DNA from: JAOABV01 sp039801465
Lineage (GTDB): Bacteria > Hydrothermota > Tepidihabitantia > Tepidihabitantales > CAIPLT01
Length of the DNA: 64,000 bases
Direction: 5' to 3'
Assembly: GCA_039801465.1 (NCBI GenBank)
Contig: JBDRUT010000008.1
Span: forward strand, 27,722 to 91,721
The notes beneath the pieces were generated by a model that did no database searches, was not told the origin of the DNA, and was given only the letters and a program-made list of their open reading frames with translations. Positions 25,786 through 36,537 of the stretch are shown piece after piece. Numbering within the stretch: position 1 is the stretch's first letter; the number at the start of each line of letters is the position of its first letter. The position numbers were made by a program, and so were the translations under genes.

Positions 25786-28131
25786 TTAAAAGGTTCTCCC
25801 AATTTGGAAATGCGGCTCCCAGCGTCCTTTGCCGTCTCGGTCAAACCCATACCCAAAATCAAATCCAATTAATCCCAACATTGGAATTTCTAATCGCACC
25901 CCAACACCAGCTCCTCTTTTTAAGTTAGATATATTAAAATCCCTAAAAGAATTCCACGCATTACCTGCGTCAACGAATGCTAAGAATGCCAATTGTGGTG
26001 AAGGTCTAAACTTATATTCTAAAGAATATATTGCCAATGCTTTACCGCCAATATTATAACCACCTTCACTTACACCTAAAGACCGGTCTGGATAACCTCT
26101 AATACCATCAGCACCAGTTCCACCAGGATAAAATCTTTCATAAATTGGTATTGTATCATTTGAGGTAAAGCCTTCAATCACCGCCAAACGCGAACGAAAC
26201 ATTAAACTAAATTTCTTAAGCATTGGAAAATAAAAACTGGCATCAAAGATATGCCGATGAAAATAAATATCAATTGTCGATAATTCTAAAGAATAGGCGA
26301 AAATTGAACCGGATAGAGGATTATAAATGTAATCGCGGGAATCTCTAATAAATTGGATACTCGGGTTAAGCGTTGTCCGATGAATTGTGTCCCGATAGAT
26401 ATTATTGTAACTTGTTGGCGCGTATCCTTGTCGGATTGATTTAGGCGGCACAAATGCATCGCTTAAACCTAATCCCCAGTAAATACGCGAATAGTCAAGC
26501 ATTAAAGGCCGTGAAAAATTTAATCCGATACTTTTTTCTTGTTTTTCATAATAGTCATAAGTGCGCGTCAAATAAGAAACATTAAATCCTGCCGAAACTG
26601 GCTTATCGAAAAGATACGGCTCATTAAATCCAATTTCCGCATTAGTTTTCTTACCTCCTTTTTCCAATTTTATGGCTAACCGTTGTCCTTTTCCAAAGAG
26701 ATTCGGTTGTGTTAATTCCAGATAACCGGTTAATTTGTCGACTGCCGAATAAGAGACTCCCGCACCAATTGTGCCAAAAGAACTCTTTTCTTTCACCTGA
26801 TAGATTAAATCAATTTCATTATTTTCTTCAGTTCGTCGATAATCAAGTTTGACATCTTCAAAAAAACCAAGATTAAAAATATCGCGTTGACTTCTGATAA
26901 CTTCAGACCGCTTGAAAATTGTGCCGGGCAAAGTGCTAATTTGACGTCGAATAACTTTATCTTGGGTGCGTTCGTTCCCTTCGATAATTACCAATCGGAT
27001 GCGCGCTGGATTTCCCTCAGAAATCGAATATTTGATATTAACCGTATCATTTTGAATCTGTTCAATTGGATTGATTTGACAATAAATATATCCTTCTTCA
27101 GAATAAACGCTATATAATTCTGCCAGTGACTGATTTACTTTTTGAGCATTATACACCTGACCGGATTTAATACGCAAGCCGGACATCAAATCTTTTTCAC
27201 TAATTGCACTATCGCCCTCAAAAGTAATATTACCAATATAATATCGCTGTCCTTCAATAATTTTAATTTTTATAGTTAACCACTCTTGTGTCTCATCCGG
27301 AATTAAGTTATAATCTTCAACTTTCGCATCCAGAAATCCTTTTTCCTTATAGAAATTAACAATTCGCTCTAAATCGTTTTTGAACTCTTCTTCTCGGAAA
27401 ATTCCCTTTCGATACCATTTCTTTTCTTTATTAATTAACTTTCGCTTTATTGCTTTATCGGAAATAGCATAATTGCCTTCAATCTCGATATATTTAATTC
27501 TTACTCTTGTCCCCTCGTCAATTTGAAAATTTATTACTACTCGATTATTACTATCCGGCAAAGATTTTTCAACATTAACATTAGTTAAAATAAACCCTTT
27601 TTCTTTGTATAAATCCCGAATTTTAGTTTGCCACTCAAATAATTTTTGATTAGTTAAAACCTCACCGATTTTTATATTAGTCTTTTCTTTTAGGTCTTTG
27701 GTTTTAATCTTATTATTGCCGAAGAATTTATAATCTTTGATTATCGGATATTCTTGGACCACGAATTGGATAATCACGCCATCAGCAATTCGAGTTGTTT
27801 CAACTTCAATTGTCTCAAAAAGTTTTAATTGGTATATTCGTTGAATTGCCGTTGCTAGTTCTTGTTTATCAAAACGGTCACCAATTTTTAGACCTGAAGT
27901 TTTAACCACTAAGGTTGAATCAGAAAATTTGGTTTGCGCACTGATACCAATGATGATTGGTGATACATCACGAGCTACGACTATAGAAATGCCTAAAATA
28001 AGATTAAAAAGAAAAGCGATAAAAAATAATCCTAATATCTTTTTATTTTCTATTTTTTTTCTTCGGGTTTTTCGAATATTAAACTTTTTGTTTCGGATAC
28101 TAATTACAACCAAACCAAAATTTAACTGCAT
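25786..28131 (-). CDS. bamA: outer membrane protein assembly factor BamA
   Basis: 781 aa. Inserts beta-barrel proteins into the outer membrane. An N-terminal membrane or signal segment is at about residues 32-53 (ILGLFFIAFLFNLILG), preceded by a long basic stretch. Five POTRA repeats cover roughly 60-440 (for example IKDYKFFGNNKIKTKDL, RIKYIEIEGNYAISDKAIK, RLVIIEGNERTQDKVIRRQI). The C-terminal Omp85 barrel includes the lid motif RFYPGGTGADGIRGYPDR and FGYGFDRDGKGRWEPHFQIG, ending in Phe as a barrel signal. It shows the cell has an outer membrane. The start overlaps clpC by 10 bases. Confidence 0.95.
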   Translation of the reverse strand: MQLNFGLVVISIRNKKFNIRKTRRKKIENKKILGLFFIAFLFNLILGISIVVARDVSPIIIGISAQTKFSDSTLVVKTSGLKIGDRFDKQELATAIQRIYQLKLFETIEVETTRIADGVIIQFVVQEYPIIKDYKFFGNNKIKTKDLKEKTNIKIGEVLTNQKLFEWQTKIRDLYKEKGFILTNVNVEKSLPDSNNRVVINFQIDEGTRVRIKYIEIEGNYAISDKAIKRKLINKEKKWYRKGIFREEEFKNDLERIVNFYKEKGFLDAKVEDYNLIPDETQEWLTIKIKIIEGQRYYIGNITFEGDSAISEKDLMSGLRIKSGQVYNAQKVNQSLAELYSVYSEEGYIYCQINPIEQIQNDTVNIKYSISEGNPARIRLVIIEGNERTQDKVIRRQISTLPGTIFKRSEVIRSQRDIFNLGFFEDVKLDYRRTEENNEIDLIYQVKEKSSFGTIGAGVSYSAVDKLTGYLELTQPNLFGKGQRLAIKLEKGGKKTNAEIGFNEPYLFDKPVSAGFNVSYLTRTYDYYEKQEKSIGLNFSRPLMLDYSRIYWGLGLSDAFVPPKSIRQGYAPTSYNNIYRDTIHRTTLNPSIQFIRDSRDYIYNPLSGSIFAYSLELSTIDIYFHRHIFDASFYFPMLKKFSLMFRSRLAVIEGFTSNDTIPIYERFYPGGTGADGIRGYPDRSLGVSEGGYNIGGKALAIYSLEYKFRPSPQLAFLAFVDAGNAWNSFRDFNISNLKRGAGVGVRLEIPMLGLIGFDFGYGFDRDGKGRWEPHFQIGRTF

Positions 28132-30554
28132 TTTTCAACTGCGGTTTCTTCAGCCGTAAAGATTAACCGGTCGCCGTCGCGTTCGATTTTAATTACCGAG
28201 CCTTCAGGAAAACGATTTTTCAAAATTTCTTCTGAGAGCGGGTCCTCTAATAATCGACGCATTGCCCGTTTAATTGGCCGAGCCCCAAATTCCGGGTCAA
28301 AGCCCTGTTCAACTAATAAGTCTTTAGCACTTTTCTGTAATTGTAAAGTTAATTTTTTCTCTTTGAGACGCTCACTAATCTCTCGCATCTGAATATCGAC
28401 AATCTTTTCCATTTGATAGCGGTCTAACGGATTGAACACGATAATCTCATCAACCCGATTTAAAAATTCCGGTCGGAAAACTCTTTTCACCTCAGTGAGC
28501 AACTTCTCTTTTATCTTTTCATAAGATTCTGCTTCTGAAGGAGACTGAAAACCAACTGACATTGATTTTCTGATTTCCGCAGTTGCAATATTAGATGTCA
28601 TAATTATAACCGTATTTTTGAAATTTACTCTTCGACCCAATGAATCTGTTAACTGTCCATCTTCAAGAATTTGTAAAAGAATATTAAACACATCAGGATG
28701 TGCTTTTTCAATTTCGTCGAATAAGACTACTGAGTATGGTTTGCGTCTTACCTTTTCCGTAAGTTGACCCCCCTCTTCATAACCAACATATCCTGGTGGC
28801 GCACCAACTAATCTTGAGACATTGAATTTTTCCATATATTCACTCATATCAAGACGAATCAAAGCATCTTCATTACCGAATAAAAATTTTGCTAACACTC
28901 GGGCTAATTCGGTCTTGCCAACGCCAGTCGGTCCTAAAAAGATAAACGAACCAATTGGCCGTCGTGGGTCTTTAATTCCTGCCCGACTGCGTCTAATTGC
29001 TTTAGCGATCGCCTGAATTGCCAGTTCTTGACCAACAATTCGTTGAGAAATTTCTTCTTCCATTTTTAACAATCGATTTTGTTCATTCTCTTCTAATTTA
29101 GTAATCGGCACCGAAGACCAAGACGCAACAACATACGCAATATCCTCTTCAGTGACAACTGGAAAATTACCGGCTTTTTCCCATTCTTTGCGTTTCTTTT
29201 TTAACTGTTCAATAAGTTTCTTTTGTTCATCACGCAATTCCGCTGCTCGTTCAAACTTTTGTTGTTTTATGGCATCTTCTTTACTCTTACGAATTTTTTC
29301 AATTTTCTTTTCCAGTTCTTCTAATTCAGGATTTACCGTTGACCTTAGCAATTTTACTCGGGAACCGGCTTCATCCATTACATCAATTGCTTTATCTGGT
29401 AAAAATCGATCGGTAATATACCGGTCAGCCAAATGGACCGCTGATTTTATCGCGGAATCAGTATAAATTACTTTATGATGCAACTCATATTTTTCTTTAA
29501 GTCCCATTAGAATTCTTATTGTCTCATCAACCGATGGTGCTTCAACAATAATTGGTTGGAAGCGTCTTTCTAACGCGGAATGTTTTTCAATATAACGACG
29601 ATACTCTTCAAAAGTAGTGGCGCCAATACATTGTAATTCACCGCGGGCTAAGGCGGGTTTTAAGATATTAGAAGCATCAATTGAGCCTTCAGCAGCGCCC
29701 GCCCCAACAATTGTATGAAGTTCATCAATAAAGACAACGCAATCACCTTGGGTAATAATTTCATTAACCACGGCTTTTAATCGTTCTTCAAACTGACCGC
29801 GATATTTTGTGCCGGCAACAATTGCTGCCATATCTAATGCCAAAACCCGTTTATTTTTAAGCACACTGGGAATTTTGCCTTCAACAATCCTTTGTGCTAA
29901 ACCTTCGACAATCGCGGTTTTGCCGACTCCGGCTTCACCGATTAGCACAGGATTATTCTTTTTGCGACGGGCTAAAATTTGGATTACCCGTTCAATTTCT
30001 TTTTCTCGACCGATTATCGGGTCAAGTTTATCTTCACGGGCTAATTGAGTTAAATCTCGGGAAAAGAAATCTAATGCAGATGTTTTACCTTTCGGTTTCT
30101 TTTGAGGTTCACCTAATTCACCGCCTAAAAGTCTAATTGTTTCCTGACGAGCAATATCAAGTTCAACTCCTAAAGATTGCAGAATTTGACTAGCAATACT
30201 TCTTTCTTCTCGGATTAAACCCAAAAGAATATGCTCGGTGCCAATATAAGAATGATTCATTCGCCGGGCTTCATCAACCGCCCAATTAAGCGCTGAGCGT
30301 GCTTCTTGATTTAAGGGAATTTCGCCTAAAACTAAAGTTTTAGAACCGAAATTAACCGCATTTTCAACTGCGCGTCTTAACTCCTCAAGATTAATTCCCA
30401 AATTAACCAGAACCATTGCTGCCACTCCTTCGCCTTCTTTTATTAAGCCCAAAAGAATATGTTCTGTGCCAATGTAATCATTATGCATTCTTATTGCTTC
30501 TTGTCTTGCTAAAGCAATAACCTTTCTTACACGTTCGGTAAATCTTTCCTGCAT
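28122..30554 (-). CDS. clpC: ATP-dependent Clp protease ATPase ClpC
   Basis: 810 aa Hsp100 unfoldase that feeds ClpP. Double Clp-N domain at residues 1-145 (two EHILLGLI repeats), first AAA module with GEAGVGKT and VVFIDELHT, a middle coiled coil containing a UVR motif (about 415-450, KQQKFERAAELRDEQKKL) diagnostic of ClpC, and second AAA module with GPTGVGKTELA and VVLFDEIEKAHPD. A C-terminal ClpB-D2-small domain follows. No mcsA/mcsB is adjacent. It has its own promoter, with bamA downstream in the same transcript. Confidence 0.97.
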   Translation of the reverse strand: MQERFTERVRKVIALARQEAIRMHNDYIGTEHILLGLIKEGEGVAAMVLVNLGINLEELRRAVENAVNFGSKTLVLGEIPLNQEARSALNWAVDEARRMNHSYIGTEHILLGLIREERSIASQILQSLGVELDIARQETIRLLGGELGEPQKKPKGKTSALDFFSRDLTQLAREDKLDPIIGREKEIERVIQILARRKKNNPVLIGEAGVGKTAIVEGLAQRIVEGKIPSVLKNKRVLALDMAAIVAGTKYRGQFEERLKAVVNEIITQGDCVVFIDELHTIVGAGAAEGSIDASNILKPALARGELQCIGATTFEEYRRYIEKHSALERRFQPIIVEAPSVDETIRILMGLKEKYELHHKVIYTDSAIKSAVHLADRYITDRFLPDKAIDVMDEAGSRVKLLRSTVNPELEELEKKIEKIRKSKEDAIKQQKFERAAELRDEQKKLIEQLKKKRKEWEKAGNFPVVTEEDIAYVVASWSSVPITKLEENEQNRLLKMEEEISQRIVGQELAIQAIAKAIRRSRAGIKDPRRPIGSFIFLGPTGVGKTELARVLAKFLFGNEDALIRLDMSEYMEKFNVSRLVGAPPGYVGYEEGGQLTEKVRRKPYSVVLFDEIEKAHPDVFNILLQILEDGQLTDSLGRRVNFKNTVIIMTSNIATAEIRKSMSVGFQSPSEAESYEKIKEKLLTEVKRVFRPEFLNRVDEIIVFNPLDRYQMEKIVDIQMREISERLKEKKLTLQLQKSAKDLLVEQGFDPEFGARPIKRAMRRLLEDPLSEEILKNRFPEGSVIKIERDGDRLIFTAEETAVEKCS

Positions 30555-30560
30555 ATAACT

Positions 30561-30589
30561 ATTTTATAACTATTTATCAATAATGTCAA
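30561..30589 (-). promoter_or_regulatory. sigma70-like promoter for clpC-bamA
   Basis: On the minus strand: TTGACA (30584-30589), 17-base spacer, TAAAAT (30561-30566), just upstream of the clpC start at 30554. No CIRCE or CtsR-type operator was recognised. Confidence 0.7.
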
Positions 30590-31621
30590 TACTGGAATGT
30601 AGTATTCAGAATATACTGTACCGGTTTATGAAATTTAGTCAGAAATTGCAATCTATCAGGAGATACTATACAAATTTTATGAGATTTTATTATAGTATGA
30701 GATTTTTTATAGAAGGTATGAGAAATAAGTTTTAACATTCGGGATCAATTGCTATAAGCGGATGTGCGGAAATCGGGAAATGAGATTTTAATAGAAGGTG
30801 TGAGAAACAAGTTCTAACTCCCAAAAGCCGCCTTGCGAGATTTGTTTAATCATAAAAGACGCTATGCAATTATAAAGCACTAAGCAAAGGTTTGAACCAT
30901 AGAAAAACAAAGACACCGCCCAGAATAAGTTACCAATTGAAATTCAATAGAAATATTAAAAACAGGTTTACCAAGATATAATTAAATTTTAGAAAAAATA
31001 GCAAGACATTGTGGAAAAATAAAAGAAACCTATTTAAGTCTTTAGAAGATAATGAAAGTATTCGCCAGAAATAGATATAAAAGCAGAATAAAGTTCATTC
31101 CCAAAATCTCTTTATCGGTTCTGCAGTGAATATTGATCTCAACATTGGGAAAACTTTATTAAAAATAAATATATTTTACTTCACTAATTTTAGTATTTAA
31201 TTTTTATTTTTAATTTCTTGTTGGCTTAACACATTGGCCTTTTATACCATTCCAGATAATCCTTTCATCATAGTCCATAATTTTATATATGAAACCCAAA
31301 AGCACCCGAAGTGATACAAGAATCAATATCAGAATATTATCCAAGCTCACTTATTGCAATATAAATTAAATATCGGACACGCTTTTTACTTATATTAGTT
31401 AAACAATTTCTGTCATCATCCAATACATAGAGGTCAATCATATCAAACTATCCTAAGCAGTAAAGATAAATAAGGAGGCTACCCCCTATACCGTCATAGG
31501 CATCTATTGCCCAATTTACATAATAAAGTAATATTTTTATTTGTCATATTACAAAAATTATCCCCCAAATGAATAACAAAATTTCTCTTTACAACTCAAT
31601 ATTTTTATATGATAATAATTT
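30590..31621. other. long intergenic region, no gene seen
   Basis: About 1 kb between divergent genes. A degenerate direct repeat about 80-90 bases apart (a phrase like TAGAAGGT-TGAGAAA-AAGTT) occurs near 30712 and 30797. Several short hairpins are possible, but no RNA family was recognised. Confidence 0.5.
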
Positions 31622-31975
31622 ATGCCTTATCGGGAACGAAAAGTCGCAAATGTCATAAAAGATGCAGTTGCCCAAATTGTGCTCCAAGAGCTGGCTGACC
31701 CGAATATCGGTTTTGTCACGATTACTGGTGCCAAAATAACCAGTGATTATAAAAAAGCCTTTATCTACTTTTCAGTTATCGGTGATGAAGAGAAGCAACA
31801 AGAAACTTTAAGACGCCTCAATCACGCCGCGGGTTATGTAAGACACCTATTAAAGCAAAAAGTGATTTTGAAAACTATGCCTGAAATTCATTTTGAGATT
31901 GATACTCTTTTGCAAGCCGAACAGAAGATCGGTTCAATTCTTGATGACTTACACAAAAAGTCTGATAGCGAATAG
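31622..31975 (+). CDS. rbfA: ribosome-binding factor A
   Basis: 117 aa. KH-fold protein that helps 16S rRNA 5'-end and 30S maturation. Family features: YRERKVANVIKDAVAQIVLQEL, DPNIGFVTITGAKITSDYKKAFIYFSV, and a C-terminal LKTMPEIHFEIDTLLQAEQKIGSILDDL. It heads an rbfA-truB-ribF cluster, a common bacterial arrangement; infB and nusA are not upstream here. The 3' end overlaps the truB frame. Confidence 0.95.
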   Translation: MPYRERKVANVIKDAVAQIVLQELADPNIGFVTITGAKITSDYKKAFIYFSVIGDEEKQQETLRRLNHAAGYVRHLLKQKVILKTMPEIHFEIDTLLQAEQKIGSILDDLHKKSDSE

Positions 31976-32879
31976 TCAAGAAAAGAACAGATTGCGCGGA
32001 GTTTTACTAATAAATAAACCATCAGGATTATCATCTTATGATTGTATTCGTAAAATAAAACCAATAATTCCCAGAATAAAAATTGGCCATGCAGGGACTT
32101 TAGACCCGATCGCTAATGGATTATTAATCATCCTTTTCGGTGAAGCAACTAAAATTGCTCAATACTTAAGTTCTCTGGATAAAGAATATATTGCTAAAAT
32201 TCATTTAGGAATTGTAACTGATACTGATGACATAACAGGTAAAATAGTTAAAGAAAGTTCGTGTGAACATATCAATGCCGAAGATATCAAAAACGCAATC
32301 AACTCTTTGAAAGATATCACAACTCAACAACCACCGAAGTATTCTGCATTAAAACATAAAGGCAAAAGAATGTATGATTTGGCACGAAAAGGGATTGATT
32401 TTACACCTAAGCCAAGAACCATTGAGATAAAAAAGATAGATTTGCTCAGTTTTAATCTGCCTTACTTTGAAATTAAGACCACAGTCAGTAAAGGAACCTA
32501 TATTAGAGCATTAGCTCGAGATCTTGGCAACATTTTAGGTTGCGGTGCAACCTTAGAAGAGTTAACTCGCACGCAGATTGGAAAATTTAAACTAAAAGAT
32601 GCCATTAGCCTAATAGATATAAATGCTGATTTAATTCGACAAAAACTTTATTCCATAAACGAATCTCTTGCAGAAATACCTTCAATTATGATTTCCAATT
32701 CTCAGATTCAAAAAATCCTTAAAGGACAACCTTTATCTATATCAGAAACTTTAAGTCAGCAAATGAAAAACTCTTTAGTGCGTATTCTTGATGAGAAAGA
32801 CCGAGTTCTAATTATTGGTAAACTTAAAAATAATATCATCTATCCTGACCGTCTGATTTATGCAGATATACAAAATTAA
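31944..32879 (+). CDS. truB: tRNA pseudouridine-55 synthase TruB
   Basis: Makes pseudouridine 55 in the T loop of tRNAs. The core begins GVLLINKPSGLSSYDC, has the catalytic GHAGTLDPIANGLL with Asp, then the KEYIAKIHLGIVTDTDD strand, and YIRALARDLG. The start is uncertain: ATG 31944 (within rbfA) is used here; the open frame extends to 31893, and TTG 31992, just after the rbfA stop, would give the usual short N-terminus. A weak C-terminal PUA-like segment follows. It overlaps ribF by 20 bases. Confidence 0.92.
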   Translation: MTYTKSLIANSQEKNRLRGVLLINKPSGLSSYDCIRKIKPIIPRIKIGHAGTLDPIANGLLIILFGEATKIAQYLSSLDKEYIAKIHLGIVTDTDDITGKIVKESSCEHINAEDIKNAINSLKDITTQQPPKYSALKHKGKRMYDLARKGIDFTPKPRTIEIKKIDLLSFNLPYFEIKTTVSKGTYIRALARDLGNILGCGATLEELTRTQIGKFKLKDAISLIDINADLIRQKLYSINESLAEIPSIMISNSQIQKILKGQPLSISETLSQQMKNSLVRILDEKDRVLIIGKLKNNIIYPDRLIYADIQN

Positions 32880-33792
32880 ACCACACCAACAATATCCTAT
32901 GATTACCGGTTCAGTAATTGCCATTGGAAGTTTTGACGGATTACATCGGGGTCATCAGAAGATATTGCAAAAAGGCATTGAAATTGCAAATCGATTAAAA
33001 AGACCATTTGGCGTCTTGACTTTTTCACCAATTCCCCAAACAATAATTTATCAAGATTTTCATTTCCTTCTAACTACGGACGAAGAAAAGATTAGAATCT
33101 TAAAGACCTATCCGATAAATTTTTTAGGCATTATAAAATTTACTCAAAATCTTAAACAACTTGAACCTAAAGTGTTCATTTATGATTATATTGTAAAACC
33201 GATAAAGCCCTCAGCAATTATTGTCGGTGAAGACCACAGATTCGGAAAAGAAGGAAAAGGTAATATTAGTTTACTTCGCAAATTAAGCAATGAGTTTAAT
33301 TTTAAGTTGATAGTAGTTAGAGCGCGTAAATATCACTCAGCACCAATTAAAAGCACACGCATCCGGGAATTGTTGATTTTAGGCAATGTTAAAAGAGCAA
33401 ACGAACTTTTAGGTTATCCGTATTCAATAACCGGTAAAATTATTAAAGGAAAAGGCTTAGGCAGAAAGATTGGTTTCCCTACATTGAATATATCAATTAA
33501 AGAAAAAAGAAAATTAATACCCTCCGATGGCGTCTATCACATCTGTGCAGTATTAGACAACAAAAGATATAACGGCTTATTATACATTGGTTATGCACCA
33601 ACAATTAATACTCAATCTACCCAGAAAACAATCGAAGTTCACATTCTGGGAAAACTTGAAAAACCCAAGTCAAAAACAATAACCGTTGAGTTTCTTAGTT
33701 GGCTTAGACCCGAAAGAAAATTTCGGACAATTGGAGAACTGAAACAACAAATTTCAAAAGATATCAAAAAGGCAGAAGTCACATCAGGATAA
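32860..33792 (+). CDS. ribF: bifunctional riboflavin kinase/FAD synthetase
   Basis: 310 aa. The N-terminal FAD synthetase nucleotidyltransferase has AIGSFDGLHRGHQKIL at about 21-36 and SAPIKSTRIRELL. The C-terminal riboflavin kinase has KGLGRKIGFPTLNI and the Thr/Asn metal-binding motif, GVYHICAVL and GYAPTINTQSTQKTIEVHIL. It converts riboflavin to FMN and FAD. Its start lies inside truB, so it is probably co-translated. Both domains look intact. Confidence 0.95.
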   Translation: MQIYKIKPHQQYPMITGSVIAIGSFDGLHRGHQKILQKGIEIANRLKRPFGVLTFSPIPQTIIYQDFHFLLTTDEEKIRILKTYPINFLGIIKFTQNLKQLEPKVFIYDYIVKPIKPSAIIVGEDHRFGKEGKGNISLLRKLSNEFNFKLIVVRARKYHSAPIKSTRIRELLILGNVKRANELLGYPYSITGKIIKGKGLGRKIGFPTLNISIKEKRKLIPSDGVYHICAVLDNKRYNGLLYIGYAPTINTQSTQKTIEVHILGKLEKPKSKTITVEFLSWLRPERKFRTIGELKQQISKDIKKAEVTSG

Positions 33793-34225
33793 TTTTAATT
33801 GTCGATAGAAATAGATTTCTTACAAGGTTTTGATTACGAAACATATATTTAGGCTACTAACGAAAATACCTTTGATTTTTCAATCATTGAAATCAATGAA
33901 AGCAACCATTTTCCGAGCTTTCAATAAGAAGTTCTAAAAATTGCCCTGAAAACTATAAAGACATTAAAAATAGAAGCAGGATTCAAAAAAGACAAAGTTC
34001 AAAGTTACAAAAGTGACACAAGTGTCATCCTGAATTTAATTCAGGGTCTAAATAAGACACCGAGGCACAAAATAAAGCGAAAGTTAGTAAAGGTTCAAAA
34101 GTTCAAAAAGTTAAAAGTTCAAAAATTATAAATTTTGTATTTTGAATTTATGCTCAGTATGACAAGATTGCAGTTTATTTTTTAGCCACGGAAGCCAGAA
34201 AAACAAAAGAAAATTTGATGATTCA

Positions 34226-34495
34226 TCCGAAACGGATTTCTGTTTAACAGTTCGAAAACCGTTTTGGTTAACAGTAAAAATTAACTTTTGCTGAGTTCCC
34301 AATTCTATAAAGTTATTCGAAACGAATTTCTATTTAACAGTTCAATGGCCGTTTCGGTTAACCGTAAAAATTAACTTTCGCTGAGTTCCCAATTCTATAA
34401 AGTTATCCGAAACAGATTTCTATTTCATAGTTCAAAGACCGCTTCGGTAAATGGCGAAATATGACTTTCGCTAAGTTTTCAATCTTCTAAAGTTA
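34226..34495. repeat. three 90-base tandem repeats
   Basis: Units start TCCGA or TTCGA at 34226, 34316 and 34406. Each contains CCGAAACGGATTTC-type, ACCGTTTTGGTTAAC-type and TTAACTTTTGCTGAGTTCCC segments. The third unit is more diverged. The family resembles, in inverse orientation, the flank of the 10.86-kb repeat. Confidence 0.8.
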
Positions 34496-34599
34496 AATGC
34501 TGTTTTAATAAAATTTAAGCAGTACTTTTGTTCAACTTATTTGATTTATTTAATATTATGTTAGCAATGAAAGTTATGCTAACCAGTAATAATAATTAC

Positions 34600-34815
34600 A
34601 AAAATGACAGGGGCTAGGGTGGGGCTAGCCCAAAGCTAACCAAATACCAGCATATTGAAAAGACTGTCTTACCCTATATACCGCATACGATGTCGCCTGT
34701 CAGTTAGCCCAAATCGTCTAATATAGTCTCTTAAAGTCTATTTCTAATTATTTAGAAACCAAATAATTTGAAAACTCTTCTTAAGATATAACATTCTTTA
34801 TTTATTAGATTACTT
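34600..34815 (+). repeat. arm of a dispersed inverted repeat pair (other arm at 54.5 kb)
   Basis: Contains GGGGCTAGGGTGGGGCTAGC, then GGCGACAT-type and TCTTAAGATATAACATTC-type blocks. These occur in the same order on the opposite strand at 54422-54632. Confidence 0.75.
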
Positions 34816-35197
34816 TTGAGACGGCACCAGAGAAACTCAAACAGGTAATTTGCTTGAAATCTTTCATATAGAATTCTCTTTAAACTTAAATTATGTTTAG
34901 AATATATAATTCTATCTTAATATTTTAATTTTTATTTTAAGATAAAATTCCTCTCTACTTAAATACTCATATCGTAACGCGACTAAAATACCCCTTTGTT
35001 ATTAAGAATGGGTTTTAGAGATTCCTGACAAAATTTGTCGCGTAGATATTTTAGTGACACCTGCGATAACACCTTTGATTTTTCCATCATTACAATCGTT
35101 CTTTTAATCACTGTAATCACTGAACAGGACTTTTTAGTGTTCTCAAGAATGTCATCCAACGCAAGACAATAATATTTAAGTTCTATGAAGCGATTTT

Positions 35198-36472
35198 CTA
35201 ATTAGTAAAATCGAACATTCGGTCTTTCAAAATTACCATATCAATTTTACCTTTAAGTTTTTTACCAATAAAAGGTGAGTTTTTCGACTTAGATAAAATA
35301 TTTCCTTGAGAAAAAATCCATTCTTTACTTAAGTCAAAAATAGTGATTGAGACAGATGTACCTTCAGAGATTTTATCAGATATGTTTAGTCCTAATATCT
35401 TTGCTGGCTTTGTAGTTAAACATGCAATATAGTTTTCTAAACTCAGATATTTTTTTAGAACTAATTCCTGATATCCTAATGAAAATGCGGTTTCAAAGCC
35501 TATCATTCCGGACTTGGCTTTCTGCCAACGGACTTGCTTTTTCGAAATATGCCATGGTGCATGGTCACTCGCAATTACATCAATTGTGCCATCGGCTAAA
35601 CCATGTTTAATTGCTTCAACATCATCTTCGGCTCTTAATGGTGGCGAAACTTTGTAGTTTGTATTTACTCCATTACAATCTTTTTTAGTCAGCGTAAAGT
35701 AATGCGGACAGGTTTCGGCGGTAATTTTAACTCCCGTTTTTTTTGCCCAACGAATTAGTTCCACCGATTTTTTAGTTGAAACATGAGCAATATGAATGTG
35801 TGCTTTAGCATAATCAGCCAAAATAATATCTCTTAAAACCATTAATGATTCCGAAGCATCAAAACCTGATTTGGGGTAGAGAGTCTGTTGATTCATCAAT
35901 GGATTAATAATCTCACAATGATTGATTACCGGAATTCCGAAATCTTTACACGCTAACAGAAGACGATACATAATTTTAGCATCTGATATCGGCGAACCAT
36001 CATCTGATACCGCAACAATCCCGGTTTTGACCATACTTTTAATATCCACAATCTCTTTTCCTGCTCGTTCTTTAGTCGCACAACCAATTACTAATACTTC
36101 GGCTTGATTGACTCTTCGAGATTTTTCAAGAATATATCGTACCAATTTAGGACAATCAATTGCTGGATTAGTATTGGGCATACAACAGACTTTTGTAAAA
36201 CCACCAGCAAGAGCGGATAGAGTTCCAGTTTTTATAGTCTCAGAGCGAGTATCACCGGGTTCTCGTAAATGACAGTGAAGGTCAATAAAACCAGGGCTAA
36301 TATACTGTCTTGGATGAAGATTAATTGTAGGTATATCTTTTATTTTAATTGGTCTAATTTGCTTAATACAACCATCAGATATATAGATATTAGGATTACT
36401 AATAATTTTTTTCCCAGGGATAACAATATTACCACCACGGATAACTAATTGCTTATATTGGAGAATTTTCAA
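35198..36472 (-). CDS. pyrC: dihydroorotase (PyrC, class I)
   Basis: 424 aa amidohydrolase that cyclises carbamoyl-aspartate to dihydroorotate. Metal ligands are HCHLREPGDT (His66, His68), NHCEI, HIAHVST and the catalytic Asp in ASDHAPW. GGFTKVCCMPNTNPA and TAETCPHYFTLT are class I signatures. It follows pyrB with 65 bases between, so both probably share one transcript and may form the ATCase-DHOase complex known in other class I systems. Confidence 0.96.
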   Translation of the reverse strand: MKILQYKQLVIRGGNIVIPGKKIISNPNIYISDGCIKQIRPIKIKDIPTINLHPRQYISPGFIDLHCHLREPGDTRSETIKTGTLSALAGGFTKVCCMPNTNPAIDCPKLVRYILEKSRRVNQAEVLVIGCATKERAGKEIVDIKSMVKTGIVAVSDDGSPISDAKIMYRLLLACKDFGIPVINHCEIINPLMNQQTLYPKSGFDASESLMVLRDIILADYAKAHIHIAHVSTKKSVELIRWAKKTGVKITAETCPHYFTLTKKDCNGVNTNYKVSPPLRAEDDVEAIKHGLADGTIDVIASDHAPWHISKKQVRWQKAKSGMIGFETAFSLGYQELVLKKYLSLENYIACLTTKPAKILGLNISDKISEGTSVSITIFDLSKEWIFSQGNILSKSKNSPFIGKKLKGKIDMVILKDRMFDFTN

Positions 36473-36537
36473 TTTATAGTAAATCTTAGCCTAATTATAC
36501 TATTACTCTATTAAGACTTGTAATTTTCGTAGAATTG

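Larger units (their letters stand above)
33793..35197. other. long intergenic region made of repeats
   Basis: 1.4 kb with no gene. Dispersed element copies lie at about 33868-33925 and 35070-35140, a CCTGAATTTAATTCAGG palindrome near 34030, three 90-base tandem repeats at 34226-34495, and one arm of an inverted repeat pair at about 34600-34815. Confidence 0.7.

Noticed and set aside
28822..30136. Plus-strand open frames opposite clpC
   Set aside because: They are antisense shadows of a clearly conserved gene.
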